Part shown: positions 51,639 to 60,534 of the stretch, one piece after another
Layout of the letters: every line of letters starts with the position of its first letter
How positions within the stretch are numbered: position 1 is the first letter of the stretch
Assembly: GCA_963702175.1 (NCBI GenBank)
Contig: OY969721.1
Coordinates: 1,860,001-1,924,000 of the forward strand
Direction: 5' to 3'
Source of the DNA: VRUE01 sp963702175
GTDB taxonomy: Bacteria > Actinomycetota > Thermoleophilia > Solirubrobacterales > 70-9
DNA: 64,000 bases
The notes under the pieces: generated by a model
Database searches by the model: none
Seen by the model: the letters and a program-made list of their open reading frames with translations, nothing else
What the model was told of the DNA's origin: nothing
Program-made: the position numbers and the translations under genes

Positions 51639-52736
51639 ATGCTCCTCCGAACCCCCTCGATCTCAGCAGATCTTCAGGCACGCCTCGACGAGCTCGACCG
51701 CCTGCGCGGCGAGCTGGGCGATGAGGCTGGTCGCAGCTCACCGTGGATGGGCGTGCTGAGGCGCCAGGTCCGCGCCAGCGCCTTCGAGGGCTCGACTTCG
51801 ATCGAGGGGTTCAGCGTGCCGGAGGAGGAGGCGATCGCGCTCGTCAGCGGCGAACAGCTCGTCGACTCCGAGGATGAGAACCGAATGGCGGTCGCCTGTT
51901 ATGCGCGCGCGATGGACCACGTCGCGGTGATGGCTGGGGATCCCACCTTCCGCTGGTTCGAGCGGGTGGTGCTCGATCTCCACTTCGACGCCTGCTACTT
52001 CCAGAAGGGGAGCTCGCCCGGCCTCTGGCGGACGGGGCCGGTGGGCATTACGGGAAGCGACGGGCGGCTCGTCTACGAGGGACCCCCGGGGGGCGAAGTG
52101 CCCGCCCTGATGGCTGAGGCCGTCGAATGGCTCGAGAGCGGAGACCTTGACGCTCACGTCGTCGTGCGCGCGGCGATGGCTCACCTGCACGTCGTCTCGG
52201 TCCACCCGTTCCGCGACGGCAACGGGCGTGTATCGCGCATCGTGCAGTCGCTGGTGCTGGCTCGCGAGGGTCTGATGTCACCGGAGTTCGGCTCGATTGA
52301 GGAGCACCTCGCCGAGCGCACGAGCGAGTACTACGCGGCGCTCAACGAGGCGCACGGCCCCACCTACGATCCGCAGTGGGACGTCTCCGGTTGGGTCGCC
52401 TTCTGCGTCGAGGCCCACATCGCGCAGGCAAGGCAGCGCCTAAGCCAGATCGAGCAAGCTGCCGCCCGCTGGTCACGCCTGGAAGAGCTGGTCGAGGGAC
52501 GCAACTGGCCCGACCGCCTCCTCATCGCTCTGGAGCAGAGCCTCTTCGGCGTCACCGACCGCACCACCTACGCCCGCGAGGCCGAGATCTCCCCAGCAAC
52601 CGCTAGCGCCGACTTCCGCCGCCTCCTAGACGCCGGCCTGGTCGAGCAAACCGGCCAAGGCCGCACCACTCGCTACAGAGCGAGCGAGCAGCTAATGGGC
52701 GCGGCTGGGTTCGAACCAGCGACCTCTCCCGTGTGA
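51639..52736 (+). CDS. Fic-domain protein with HTH C-terminus (class II AMPylator-like)
   Basis: 365 residues. The Fic motif HPFRDGNGR is complete with catalytic His189. A class II N-terminal inhibitory helix is seen (GSTSIEGFSV, the inhibitory Glu being Glu56). A central helical part leads to a winged helix near residues 305-350 (DRTTYAREAEISPATASADF). Fic proteins transfer AMP or other nucleotides onto proteins. The last 14 residues (LMGAAGFEPATSPV) are read from the tRNA-Val gene on the other strand, so the stop lies within that gene. The arrangement resembles a self-contained toxin-type module. Confidence 0.85.
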   Translation: MLLRTPSISADLQARLDELDRLRGELGDEAGRSSPWMGVLRRQVRASAFEGSTSIEGFSVPEEEAIALVSGEQLVDSEDENRMAVACYARAMDHVAVMAGDPTFRWFERVVLDLHFDACYFQKGSSPGLWRTGPVGITGSDGRLVYEGPPGGEVPALMAEAVEWLESGDLDAHVVVRAAMAHLHVVSVHPFRDGNGRVSRIVQSLVLAREGLMSPEFGSIEEHLAERTSEYYAALNEAHGPTYDPQWDVSGWVAFCVEAHIAQARQRLSQIEQAAARWSRLEELVEGRNWPDRLLIALEQSLFGVTDRTTYAREAEISPATASADFRRLLDAGLVEQTGQGRTTRYRASEQLMGAAGFEPATSPV

Positions 52737-52766
52737 GGGGAGCGCTCTCCCACTGAGCTACGCGCC
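52695..52766 (-). tRNA. tRNA-Val(CAC)
   Basis: The complement folds as a standard cloverleaf of 72 bases: acceptor GGGCGCG/CGCGCCC, D-stem GCTC/GAGC, anticodon stem CTCCC/GGGAG with loop CTCACAC (anticodon CAC), and T-arm GCTGG-TTCGAAC-CCAGC. The discriminator is A and the CCA end is not encoded. Its 3' half overlaps the Fic coding frame on the other strand. No second tRNA was seen in the window. Confidence 0.95.
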
Positions 52767-52780
52767 CGGGAGGGCTCCAA

Positions 52781-53992
52781 TCATAGGCCCGGCGCGGGCT
52801 CGGGATCGGGTGGCGGTGCCGGGCTTTCGGCCTCGGAGCGGTTGCGCAGGGCTTGGCCGACGAAGGGGAAGATCAGGGTCGAGAGCATCGCGGCGCCGAC
52901 CAGGCCGGCGGCGGTCGAGGACTTCATGTGGCCGCCGTCGACAGCGAGGGTGGTGATGGCGACTACGAGGGGGAGCTCGGTTGCCGAGTAGAAGGCGAGA
53001 GCGGCGCGGTCGCGGGCGGCGAGGATGCCGCGGTAGAGGAGCAGGGCGGGGGTGCCGCGGACGACTAGGAAGAGGACGAAGAACAGGGCCAGCTTGCCCA
53101 GCGCTTCGGCTGAGCCGAGCGCGCTGAGGTCGAACTCGATCCCGCTGGTGACGAAGAAGAAGGGGACGAAGAAGCCGAAGCCGACCGCGGTCAGCTTCGA
53201 CTCGAAGACGGCCAGCTCGCGCCCCTTGAGGGCCATGCGGACGATCATCCCGGCGACGAAGCCGCCAAGAAGGACGTCAAGGCCGAGCTCGCTGGCGAGC
53301 AGGACGAGGCCGAAGACGAGCACCACGGTGATCCGCACGGCCAGCTGGCTGCTCGCCTCGAAGGTGCGCTCGAGGGCGGGCCAGCCACGCCAGGCCAGCC
53401 GTACCGAGGCCAGCGCCAGGGCGAGGGCGATCGCCACGAAGCCGACCAGGATCACCGCCTCGTGCAGCGGCTGTTTGGCCGAGAGCGCCAGGGTGATCAG
53501 CAGGATCGGGCCGAACTCGCCGACGCCGCCGGCCGCCAGCAGAAAGGTGCCGAACCTGGTCTTCAGCTCGCCGTTGTCGCGCAGAATCGGGATCAGGGTG
53601 CCGATCGCCGTCGTCGCCATCGCCGAGCCGGTGTAGAGGAAGGAGACGACGACGCCGGCGGCTGCCAGGGCGCCACCGATCCCGTAGGCGAGCGCGACCG
53701 AGAGCAGCCAGCCGAGTGCGCCGAGCTTCAGCGGCTTGCCCTTGATCCGCTCGAAGTCGATCTCGTAGCCGGCGAAGAAGAAGAGCATGCCGAGGCCGAG
53801 GTTGGAGAAGAAGTCGATGAAGTCGTCGGTGTGGGCGAGGCCGAGTACCTCGGGCCCGATCACGATCCCCAGCAGCAGCTCGACCACCACGACCGGCGGG
53901 GCGAAGCGGCGCGGGACGACGGCGACGGTGATCGCCGCCAGAGCGGCGACGGAGACGATGACGAAGAAGGACTCGGCGTCGACCTGGATCAC
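52781..53992 (-). CDS. Cation:proton antiporter, CPA2 family (KefB/NapA-like)
   Basis: 403 residues with 11-13 membrane helices. The family motif ELLLGIVIGPEVLGL is near residue 38, and GGVGEFGPILL and ELPLVVAITTLAV are in later helices. It lacks the C-terminal NAD-binding RCK domain of Kef proteins and ends in a proline-rich tail, so it is of the short type. Exchanges Na+ or K+ for protons across the membrane. Confidence 0.85.
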   Translation of the reverse strand: MIQVDAESFFVIVSVAALAAITVAVVPRRFAPPVVVVELLLGIVIGPEVLGLAHTDDFIDFFSNLGLGMLFFFAGYEIDFERIKGKPLKLGALGWLLSVALAYGIGGALAAAGVVVSFLYTGSAMATTAIGTLIPILRDNGELKTRFGTFLLAAGGVGEFGPILLITLALSAKQPLHEAVILVGFVAIALALALASVRLAWRGWPALERTFEASSQLAVRITVVLVFGLVLLASELGLDVLLGGFVAGMIVRMALKGRELAVFESKLTAVGFGFFVPFFFVTSGIEFDLSALGSAEALGKLALFFVLFLVVRGTPALLLYRGILAARDRAALAFYSATELPLVVAITTLAVDGGHMKSSTAAGLVGAAMLSTLIFPFVGQALRNRSEAESPAPPPDPEPAPGL

Positions 53993-54031
53993 GTTGGCGA
54001 TCCTATGGCGCGCTAGCGAGGACGGAGGAGA

Positions 54032-54793
54032 ATGAAGATCGCCATGAGAATCGCCACCTTTTGCCTTGCTCTGCTCGCTTCACTTTTCCTCACTGCTTGC
54101 GGCGGGAACGGTGATGGCGGTGGGGGCGAAAGCGCTGCAGGCGGAAGCCTGCCTCAGGGCGCCGAGCCCGTCGACCTGAACCCGGCCGATTTCAGCGTCG
54201 AAATCGACAACCCCTACTGGCCGATGAGACCGGGCAGCCGCTGGGTGTATCGGGAGAGTGGCGAAGGAGGCGTGCAACGAGTGGTGGTCACCGTCCCACG
54301 CGAGACGAAGAGGATCGCCAACGGCATCGAGGCGCAGGTCGTGCACGATGTGGTCAGCCAGGCCGGCGAGCCGGTCGAGGTCACCGACGATTGGTACGCG
54401 CAGGACTCGGAGGGCAACGTCTGGTACCTGGGGGAGAGGACGGCGGAGTACGAGAACGGGAAGGTTGTCTCCAGGGCGGGCTCTTGGGAGGCCGGCGTCG
54501 ACGGTGCCCAGCCGGGGGTGATCATGCCGGCTGAGCCCCGACCGGGATTGGCTTACAGACAGGAGTACTACGCCGGCGAGGCGGAGGACCGAGCGAAGGT
54601 CCTGAGCGTCGACGAGCAGGCGGAGGTCCCGTTCGGCCACTTCACTGACGTGCTGGTGACCAAGGACCTGGTCCCGCTCGAACCGAACGTGCTCGAGTAC
54701 AAGCTCTACGCCCGTGGCATCGGCCCGGTACTCGTCCTCGGCGTCTCCGGAGCGTCTGGCCGCGAGGAGCTGATCGGCTTCAGCGGAGGCTAG
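54032..54793 (+). CDS. Lipoprotein of unknown function
   Basis: 253 residues. Signal peptide with lipobox LTAC (Cys23) followed by a glycine-rich linker. The mature part (NPYWPMRPGSRWVYRESGEG and DWYAQDSEGNVWYLGE) has beta-rich character seen in actinobacterial proteins of unknown role. A lipidated, surface-exposed location is expected. Divergent from the antiporter. Confidence 0.7.
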   Translation: MKIAMRIATFCLALLASLFLTACGGNGDGGGGESAAGGSLPQGAEPVDLNPADFSVEIDNPYWPMRPGSRWVYRESGEGGVQRVVVTVPRETKRIANGIEAQVVHDVVSQAGEPVEVTDDWYAQDSEGNVWYLGERTAEYENGKVVSRAGSWEAGVDGAQPGVIMPAEPRPGLAYRQEYYAGEAEDRAKVLSVDEQAEVPFGHFTDVLVTKDLVPLEPNVLEYKLYARGIGPVLVLGVSGASGREELIGFSGG

Positions 54794-54899
54794 ATCCCGG
54801 CAAGGCGACGGTCGAGCTCATATGTGGCCGGCCAGTGAGTCCTATGTTCGTCCAACGGCGGGGTTTACGGTCAGCGGTGGGGTACCAAAAAGCGAGTAG

Positions 54900-54915
54900 T
54901 CGCCCTCGTGGGCGA
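54900..54915 (+). other. Hairpin in the 5' region of the next gene
   Basis: TCGCCC, loop TCGT, GGGCGA: a perfect 6-base stem ending 27 bases before the ATG at 54943. No riboswitch family was recognised. The region 54794-54942 otherwise shows only the ribosome site AAGGAG. Confidence 0.35.
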
Positions 54916-54942
54916 ACCCCCGACGCGAAGGAGCAACCCTAG

Positions 54943-55998
54943 ATGAGCTCTCCACGCCTCCGTGCTTCCGGAATCGTCATTGCGTGCCTGGCCCTTCTCC
55001 TAGCGCTGCCCGCGATCGCCGGCGCGAGCAAGTACCCGCCCGATCCGGCCGCGCGCGGCTTCAACGGCGGTCTCGCCGGCTGGCAGGGCTCGACCAGTTT
55101 CGAGGGGAGCTGCCTCGCACCGCTGCTCTGCCCCTCGGTGACGAACTCCTTCCAGCCCGCCGGAGGCGCCGACGACGGCGGCTTCATCCGTTCTGCCTAC
55201 AGCGGCGTGGTCGGGGTGATGGCGGTCGCCGGCACGACTACGGCGGTCTGGCAGAGCCCTTCCTTCTCCTACGAGGGCGTCGACGGCGATGCCTCGCCGA
55301 CGGTCAGCTTCGAGATGGATCGTCGTGCCAGCGTTGACCAGCTGCTCGCGGCGGCGGGCAACTCGGCCGACTACGCGGTGCGTCTCGTCGACGTCACCGG
55401 GGGCGGCGAGTCGCTGTCCCTGATCGCTCCCTCGACTCTTGCCGGGGCCAACTCCTGGACCACCGTGCGGCGAGGCCAGATCGATCCCGGCCAGCTCGCT
55501 GTCGGCCATGAGTACCGGATTCAGATCACGACCCGCTACACGACCGGCACCAGCGTCCTGGTCAGTGGCAGCGCCGATTACGACAACGTCGCGCTGAGCG
55601 CTGTCCGCGGGGGTGGTGACGGCGCCGGAGGAAAAGGCGGCGGCGCTCTCAGCGACAAGCGCCTGGAGACGCTGGTGCGGGCGACGACCCCAGACACCGT
55701 GGTGCTGACCGGCAAAGGCAAGCGCCTCTTGATCCGAGTCAAGTGCCCGCGTAAAGCCGGCCGCAACTGTCGGATCACCACCCAGGGCCTGCTGAAGAAG
55801 CGCAAGCCGGCGACGAGCAAGCGCACGGTCAAGGTGCGCAAGGGCAAGACGAAGCTGGTCGTGCTCAAGGTCAAGCCGAAGGCGCGCGGCAAGGTCGCGA
55901 AGCGCAAGCGGTTGCTGGTGCGGCAGAAGGTGCGGGCCGGCAAGGTGAGCGCGACGGTAGTCAAGAGCCGCAAGCTGATCCGCCGGGAGGTCGGCTGA
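54943..55998 (+). CDS. Secreted protein of unknown function with basic C-terminus
   Basis: 351 residues. Signal peptide (IVIACLALLLALPAIAGASK, about 12-31). The middle (50-220) is a beta-sandwich-like region with GFNGGLAGWQGSTSFEGSC and a family-typical GSADYDNVAL near its end, perhaps carbohydrate binding. The C-terminal 120 residues are lysine/arginine-rich (KRTVKVRKGKTKLVVLKVK) and could bind wall polymers. Function is not known; a ribosome site AAGGAG precedes the start. Confidence 0.7.
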   Translation: MSSPRLRASGIVIACLALLLALPAIAGASKYPPDPAARGFNGGLAGWQGSTSFEGSCLAPLLCPSVTNSFQPAGGADDGGFIRSAYSGVVGVMAVAGTTTAVWQSPSFSYEGVDGDASPTVSFEMDRRASVDQLLAAAGNSADYAVRLVDVTGGGESLSLIAPSTLAGANSWTTVRRGQIDPGQLAVGHEYRIQITTRYTTGTSVLVSGSADYDNVALSAVRGGGDGAGGKGGGALSDKRLETLVRATTPDTVVLTGKGKRLLIRVKCPRKAGRNCRITTQGLLKKRKPATSKRTVKVRKGKTKLVVLKVKPKARGKVAKRKRLLVRQKVRAGKVSATVVKSRKLIRREVG

Positions 55999-56039
55999 TG
56001 TCCGGCTGGCGAATTCGCCAGCGCGCTAGGATCGTCGAC

Positions 56040-56310
56040 GGACCGTGCTAGGCGGGGAATCAGCGGTGCCTTGTAACCCGCAATCCGCTCTAGCGGGGCC
56101 GAAAACCGTTCCGAGGGGCTGGCCGTCGGGGTCAGTGCGTTGTGGGCGGCGTTGACGGCCGGGTCCTGCGCGACGTGGGCACGCGAATCAGGTCAGGTCC
56201 GGAAGGAAGCAGCCTTAAGCGGATGCCGCGGGTGCCGCAGGCGAGCCCGGCTCGAGCCAAACGCGACGGACACGCCCGGTGACCTCGCTTCGAAGACGGG
56301 TGCACGGTCC
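56040..56310 (+). ncRNA. ffs: Signal recognition particle RNA, large type with Alu domain
   Basis: 271 bases. The 5' GGACCGTGC pairs with the 3' GCACGGTCC. The Alu-type part GTGCTAGGCGGGG, AGCGGTGCC, CCGCAATCCGCTCTAGC closely follows the Bacillus scRNA, and the Ffh-binding tetraloop region GGTCAGGTCCGGAAGGAAGC is invariant. A GGGTCCTGCGC segment is also shared with Bacillus. An ATTTTT run follows the 3' end. It targets nascent membrane proteins with Ffh. Most actinobacteria are known for the short form, so the length is notable. Confidence 0.92.
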
Positions 56311-56366
56311 ATTTTTCACCGCTTCCGACTTTCTCCACACCCCAGTGGGGTCAAAGTCCGAAGCGC

Positions 56367-57151
56367 TTAGTCGATCAGACGGAGCGTCATCCGCTTGACC
56401 GCTATGCGCCAGGTCAGCAGCGCGAAGCCGAGCAGGAAGGCGAAGCGGGCCAGGTCGACCGCCTCGAAGCCGAAGGCGCCGCCGCGGACCAGCTCGACCA
56501 GCTGGTGCAGCGGGTTGAGCTGGGCCACCACCTGCACGCCCTCGGGCAGGCCGTCGATCGGGAAGAAGGTACCGGCGACGAGGAAGAGGGGGGTGATGCA
56601 GAGCGCCGTCACGTAGTTGAACTGGTCGATCTTGGCGACGGTCGCCGCCATCGCGACCCCGAAGCCGGCGAAACCGAGCGCGGTGACGAAGCAAAAGAGC
56701 GGCACCAGCAGCATCCCCCAGGCGGGGTTGAGGCCGAAGCCGATCGTCACGATCAGCGGGAAGCAGCCGTAGACCGCGGCGCGCACCCCGATCCAGAGCA
56801 TCTCAGCGGTTACCAGCTCCTCGACGTCGACTGGCGCGGCGAGGATCGCGTCGTAGGTGTTCTGGAAGCGGTGCTTGACGAAGGTGCCGAACATCGCCGG
56901 CAGGGCGCTGGAGAAGATCACCGCGGTGGCGACCATGCCGGTACCGACGAACTCGACGTAGGGGAGGCCGTTGACTTCGTCGACCAGCGTGGCGCTGAGC
57001 CCGAGCCCGAAGGCGAGCAGGTAGACGATCGGTTCGAGCACGCTGGAGAAGGTCGTCCCCTTCCAGTAGGTGCGGAAGTTGGCTACCTCACGGCTCATCA
57101 CGCCGCTGATCGCGGCCGGTTCGAGCCGGCGCAGGCTGCTTCGCGCGGCGC

Positions 57152-57155
<4 letters not shown>
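56367..57155 (-). CDS. ABC-2 type transporter permease (NodJ/DrrB-like)
   Basis: 262 residues, about six membrane helices, with the family segment NTYDAILAAPVDVEELVTAEML and the second conserved loop FFPIDGLPEGVQVVAQLNPLHQLVELVR. It works with the ATPase whose gene overlaps it by 4 bases. Export substrate unknown; relatives export drugs, polysaccharides or Nod factors. Confidence 0.88.
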
Positions 57156-58042
<887 letters not shown>

Positions 58043-58140
58043 GTCCTAAAGACCTCGCTCGCGGCTGAGATTCATCGCTCGGATGCTTGCACGGCGGGCT
58101 CGCCGCGCGTCGCTGGACGGTGGCTGGGAGACTGCGCGCG

Positions 58141-58920
58141 GTGTTGGACGAGCGCTGGATCAAGTCGCTGCACGTGGCGACCATGCGGGAGGAGGACCTG
58201 CACGCCGAGCACGAGCCGCACGTCCTCTTCCAGGCTTCGACGATTGGAGCGCTGCTCGACGGGGCTTACGAGGGCGACCTCAGCTTCGCTGAGCTGGCCG
58301 AGCACGGCGACCTCGGCCTCGGCACGCTGAACGGGCTGGACGGCGAGATGATCGCGCTTGACGGCGGCTTCTACCGGGCCGATGTCGACGGCTTCGTCCA
58401 CCCGGTGGCGGCGAGCGAGAGGACGCCGTTCGCCGTGGTGACGCGGTTTGAGCCCACGATCGACGTCGCCCGCGACGGCCCGTTCGATCACGACGGGTTG
58501 CTGCAATGGCTTGACGAGCTGCTGCCGGCCGATGTCGCCAGCTGTGCGATCCGCATAGACGGCAGCTTCACCTCCGTCCGCGCCCGGTCAGTTCCCCGCC
58601 AGCAGCCGCCATACCGTCCACTGACCGAGGTCGTCGCTGGGCAGCATGTTTTCGAGCTCGCTGATGTGAGCGGGACGATGGTCGGCTTCCGTTTCCCCGC
58701 CTACGCCGAGGGCATCGAGGTCAGCGGCTTCCACCTCCACTTCATCGACGATGAGCGCACGCGCGGCGGCCACGTGCTCGGATCCAACTGCGAGCAGGCT
58801 CCGCGCGTCCGTCTCGATCCGTCAAACGACCTCTACGTCGAGCTGCCGCCGCGGGTCGAGCTCGGTGATCCCGACCACGCCGCCGCCACGCACGCGGCGG
58901 TCGAGGCGGTTGAGCGGTGA
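58141..58920 (+). CDS. budA: Alpha-acetolactate decarboxylase
   Basis: 259 residues from GTG 58141 (ATG 58183 is an alternative). Family motifs GTLNGLDGEMI and the zinc-binding stretch GFHLHFIDDERTRGGHVL are clear; FQASTIGALLDGAYEGDLSF starts the domain. It converts acetolactate to acetoin. No acetolactate synthase gene of the acetoin pathway is adjacent, so it may act to divert excess acetolactate from valine synthesis. Confidence 0.9.
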   Translation: MLDERWIKSLHVATMREEDLHAEHEPHVLFQASTIGALLDGAYEGDLSFAELAEHGDLGLGTLNGLDGEMIALDGGFYRADVDGFVHPVAASERTPFAVVTRFEPTIDVARDGPFDHDGLLQWLDELLPADVASCAIRIDGSFTSVRARSVPRQQPPYRPLTEVVAGQHVFELADVSGTMVGFRFPAYAEGIEVSGFHLHFIDDERTRGGHVLGSNCEQAPRVRLDPSNDLYVELPPRVELGDPDHAAATHAAVEAVER

Positions 58921-58969
58921 CGCGAGTCGCGTTTGTCTCCTATAGGGCGACAAACGCGACTCGGACAAG

Positions 58970-60499
58970 TCAGCAGCGGCGGTAGAGAACCCAGGACTCG
59001 TTGCGGGCGACCTCGCGGAAGCCGGTGGGGACGGGGGTCTCGAGGCGGGCCGGGTCGTTGGGGTCGAGGATGAAGTTGTGGACAACGAAGGAGCTGGCGG
59101 GGTCGAGAAAGTAGCCGCGGCGGGGCTGGCGCTGCTCGGAGGAGCTGACGATTCGGCTTGGGCGCAGGTCGAGGTCGAAGGCGAGGCGCGGGACGGCACG
59201 GTGGTTGGGGACCGAGATCGGCAGGCAGGGCGGCTCGAAGGCGCCGGAGGCGGCGAGGTCGTCGAGGTCGTCCTCGATCTCGCTCTGGTTGGTCAGGTCG
59301 ACGTCGACCCGGTGCAGGAGGTCGTACTGGTTTGGCCCCCAGACGACGAACATCAGGGTGATGACCGCGGCGAAGACCTGCCAGGCGCGGCGCCAGGGAT
59401 GGCCTGGCTCCAGCAGGCGCCAGCCGAGCAGCGCCAGCGCCGCGAATACGGCGAGGATCGCCGCGGCGAGCATCGTGTAGCGGGGGATGATCGCCAGGCC
59501 GGCCGAAGCGAGCACGGCGAAGGCGGCGAGGGCGAGCGCCGCGGCGGCGACGCCGACTGCGGAGCGGCGGCGTAGGAAGGCGAGGCCGAGGACGACGCCG
59601 CCGGCCGCGCCGACCATTCCCGGCCACTGCAGGACCTCGCCTAGCCGGCGCGGGCCATAGAGGATGAGGTCGACGGGGCCGGTCTGGCGTTCCAGCGTCT
59701 CGACCGTTTCGCGGGTGCCGATGAACGAGTAGGTGGGGCTGCCGGCTGTTATCCAGTCGAATAGGGCCCAGAGGACGGGGCCGGTCAGAACGAGCCCGAT
59801 CAGGAGTGGCCCGTGTGAGGAGAGGAGAAACCCCCTCGCCCGGACAATCGCCGGTCTAATTAGACCGGCGATTTGAGTATCCGCCCGTTCGAGGGGGTTT
59901 CTCCTCTCCTCTTCGGGCTCGCTCTGGTGGGGCGGCTCTGGGGCCAGCGCCAAGTAGGCCAGATATGCGAGGGAGAAGAGCCAGGCCTCTGGCCTCAGCA
60001 GGCCGGCCAGCGCCAGCAGTGCCAACACTGGCCAGCCACACCGGGGCCGGCGGGTCTCCAGCACGAGCGCTCCGAGGCAGATGGCGATGTAGGGGAGGTC
60101 TATGTAGGCGCGGAGGCCGTTGGAGAGGTAGGGGGCGCGGGTTAGGACTAGTAGGGCCGCGACGGCGCCGATTGGGCGGTCGAACCAGAGCGAGCCGAGC
60201 CGGTAGACGAGGTAGCCGACTAGGCCAAGGGAGACGTAGGCGACGACCATCGTCAGGTCGATCGCGCCGTCTCCCAGCGGTGAGGTCACTAGGCCGAAGA
60301 GTTCGGCGAGCGGGTGTGGGGTGGGGGGCAGCGTGGCGCCCCGGTCCGGACTCAGGCCTTCCGCCAGTTCGCGTCCCCAGAGGAGGCTGTAGATCGTGTC
60401 GTAGTTGGGGAAGCCGAGCGGGAAGAGCAGCAGCAGGACAGCCGCGACGGCGGCGACCCAGACAAGCGGTACGAGCAGGCTTCGCGCCCCCGAACGCAT
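58970..60499 (-). CDS. Membrane glycosyltransferase-like protein carrying an in-frame repeat insertion
   Basis: 509 residues from ATG 60499. About nine to eleven membrane helices in the first 400 residues, with an early acidic loop FPNYDTIYSLLWGRELAEGL, as in GT-C enzymes that use lipid-linked sugars, then an extracytoplasmic tail. Residues about 196-228 (EEERRNPLERADTQIAGLIR and onward) are encoded by family 1 repeat copy F, between two membrane segments. The frame continues through it. The substrate is not known; the family call is moderate. Confidence 0.6.
   Translation of the reverse strand: MRSGARSLLVPLVWVAAVAAVLLLLFPLGFPNYDTIYSLLWGRELAEGLSPDRGATLPPTPHPLAELFGLVTSPLGDGAIDLTMVVAYVSLGLVGYLVYRLGSLWFDRPIGAVAALLVLTRAPYLSNGLRAYIDLPYIAICLGALVLETRRPRCGWPVLALLALAGLLRPEAWLFSLAYLAYLALAPEPPHQSEPEEERRNPLERADTQIAGLIRPAIVRARGFLLSSHGPLLIGLVLTGPVLWALFDWITAGSPTYSFIGTRETVETLERQTGPVDLILYGPRRLGEVLQWPGMVGAAGGVVLGLAFLRRRSAVGVAAAALALAAFAVLASAGLAIIPRYTMLAAAILAVFAALALLGWRLLEPGHPWRRAWQVFAAVITLMFVVWGPNQYDLLHRVDVDLTNQSEIEDDLDDLAASGAFEPPCLPISVPNHRAVPRLAFDLDLRPSRIVSSSEQRQPRRGYFLDPASSFVVHNFILDPNDPARLETPVPTGFREVARNESWVLYRRC
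59818..59912 (-). repeat. Family 1 palindromic element, copy F (inside a coding region)
   Basis: Inverse orientation. Arms 59818-59839 (GAGGAGAGGAGAAACC and on) and 59891-59912 form a perfect 22-base inverted repeat. The central stem is ATCGCCGGTCT with its exact complement; GTGCC of other copies is replaced by TCGCC and the partner changed to match. The left and right core segments equal the others. It lies wholly inside the membrane-protein gene without a stop in that frame. Confidence 0.85.
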
Positions 60500-60534
60500 C
60501 GGGGCAAGGTATCGGCGCGGATACACTGGCCGCA

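Noticed and set aside
54794..54942. Riboswitch upstream of the secreted protein gene
   Set aside because: One 6-base hairpin and a possible GGGGTT/AACCCC pairing were seen, but no conserved aptamer sequence of a family I know.
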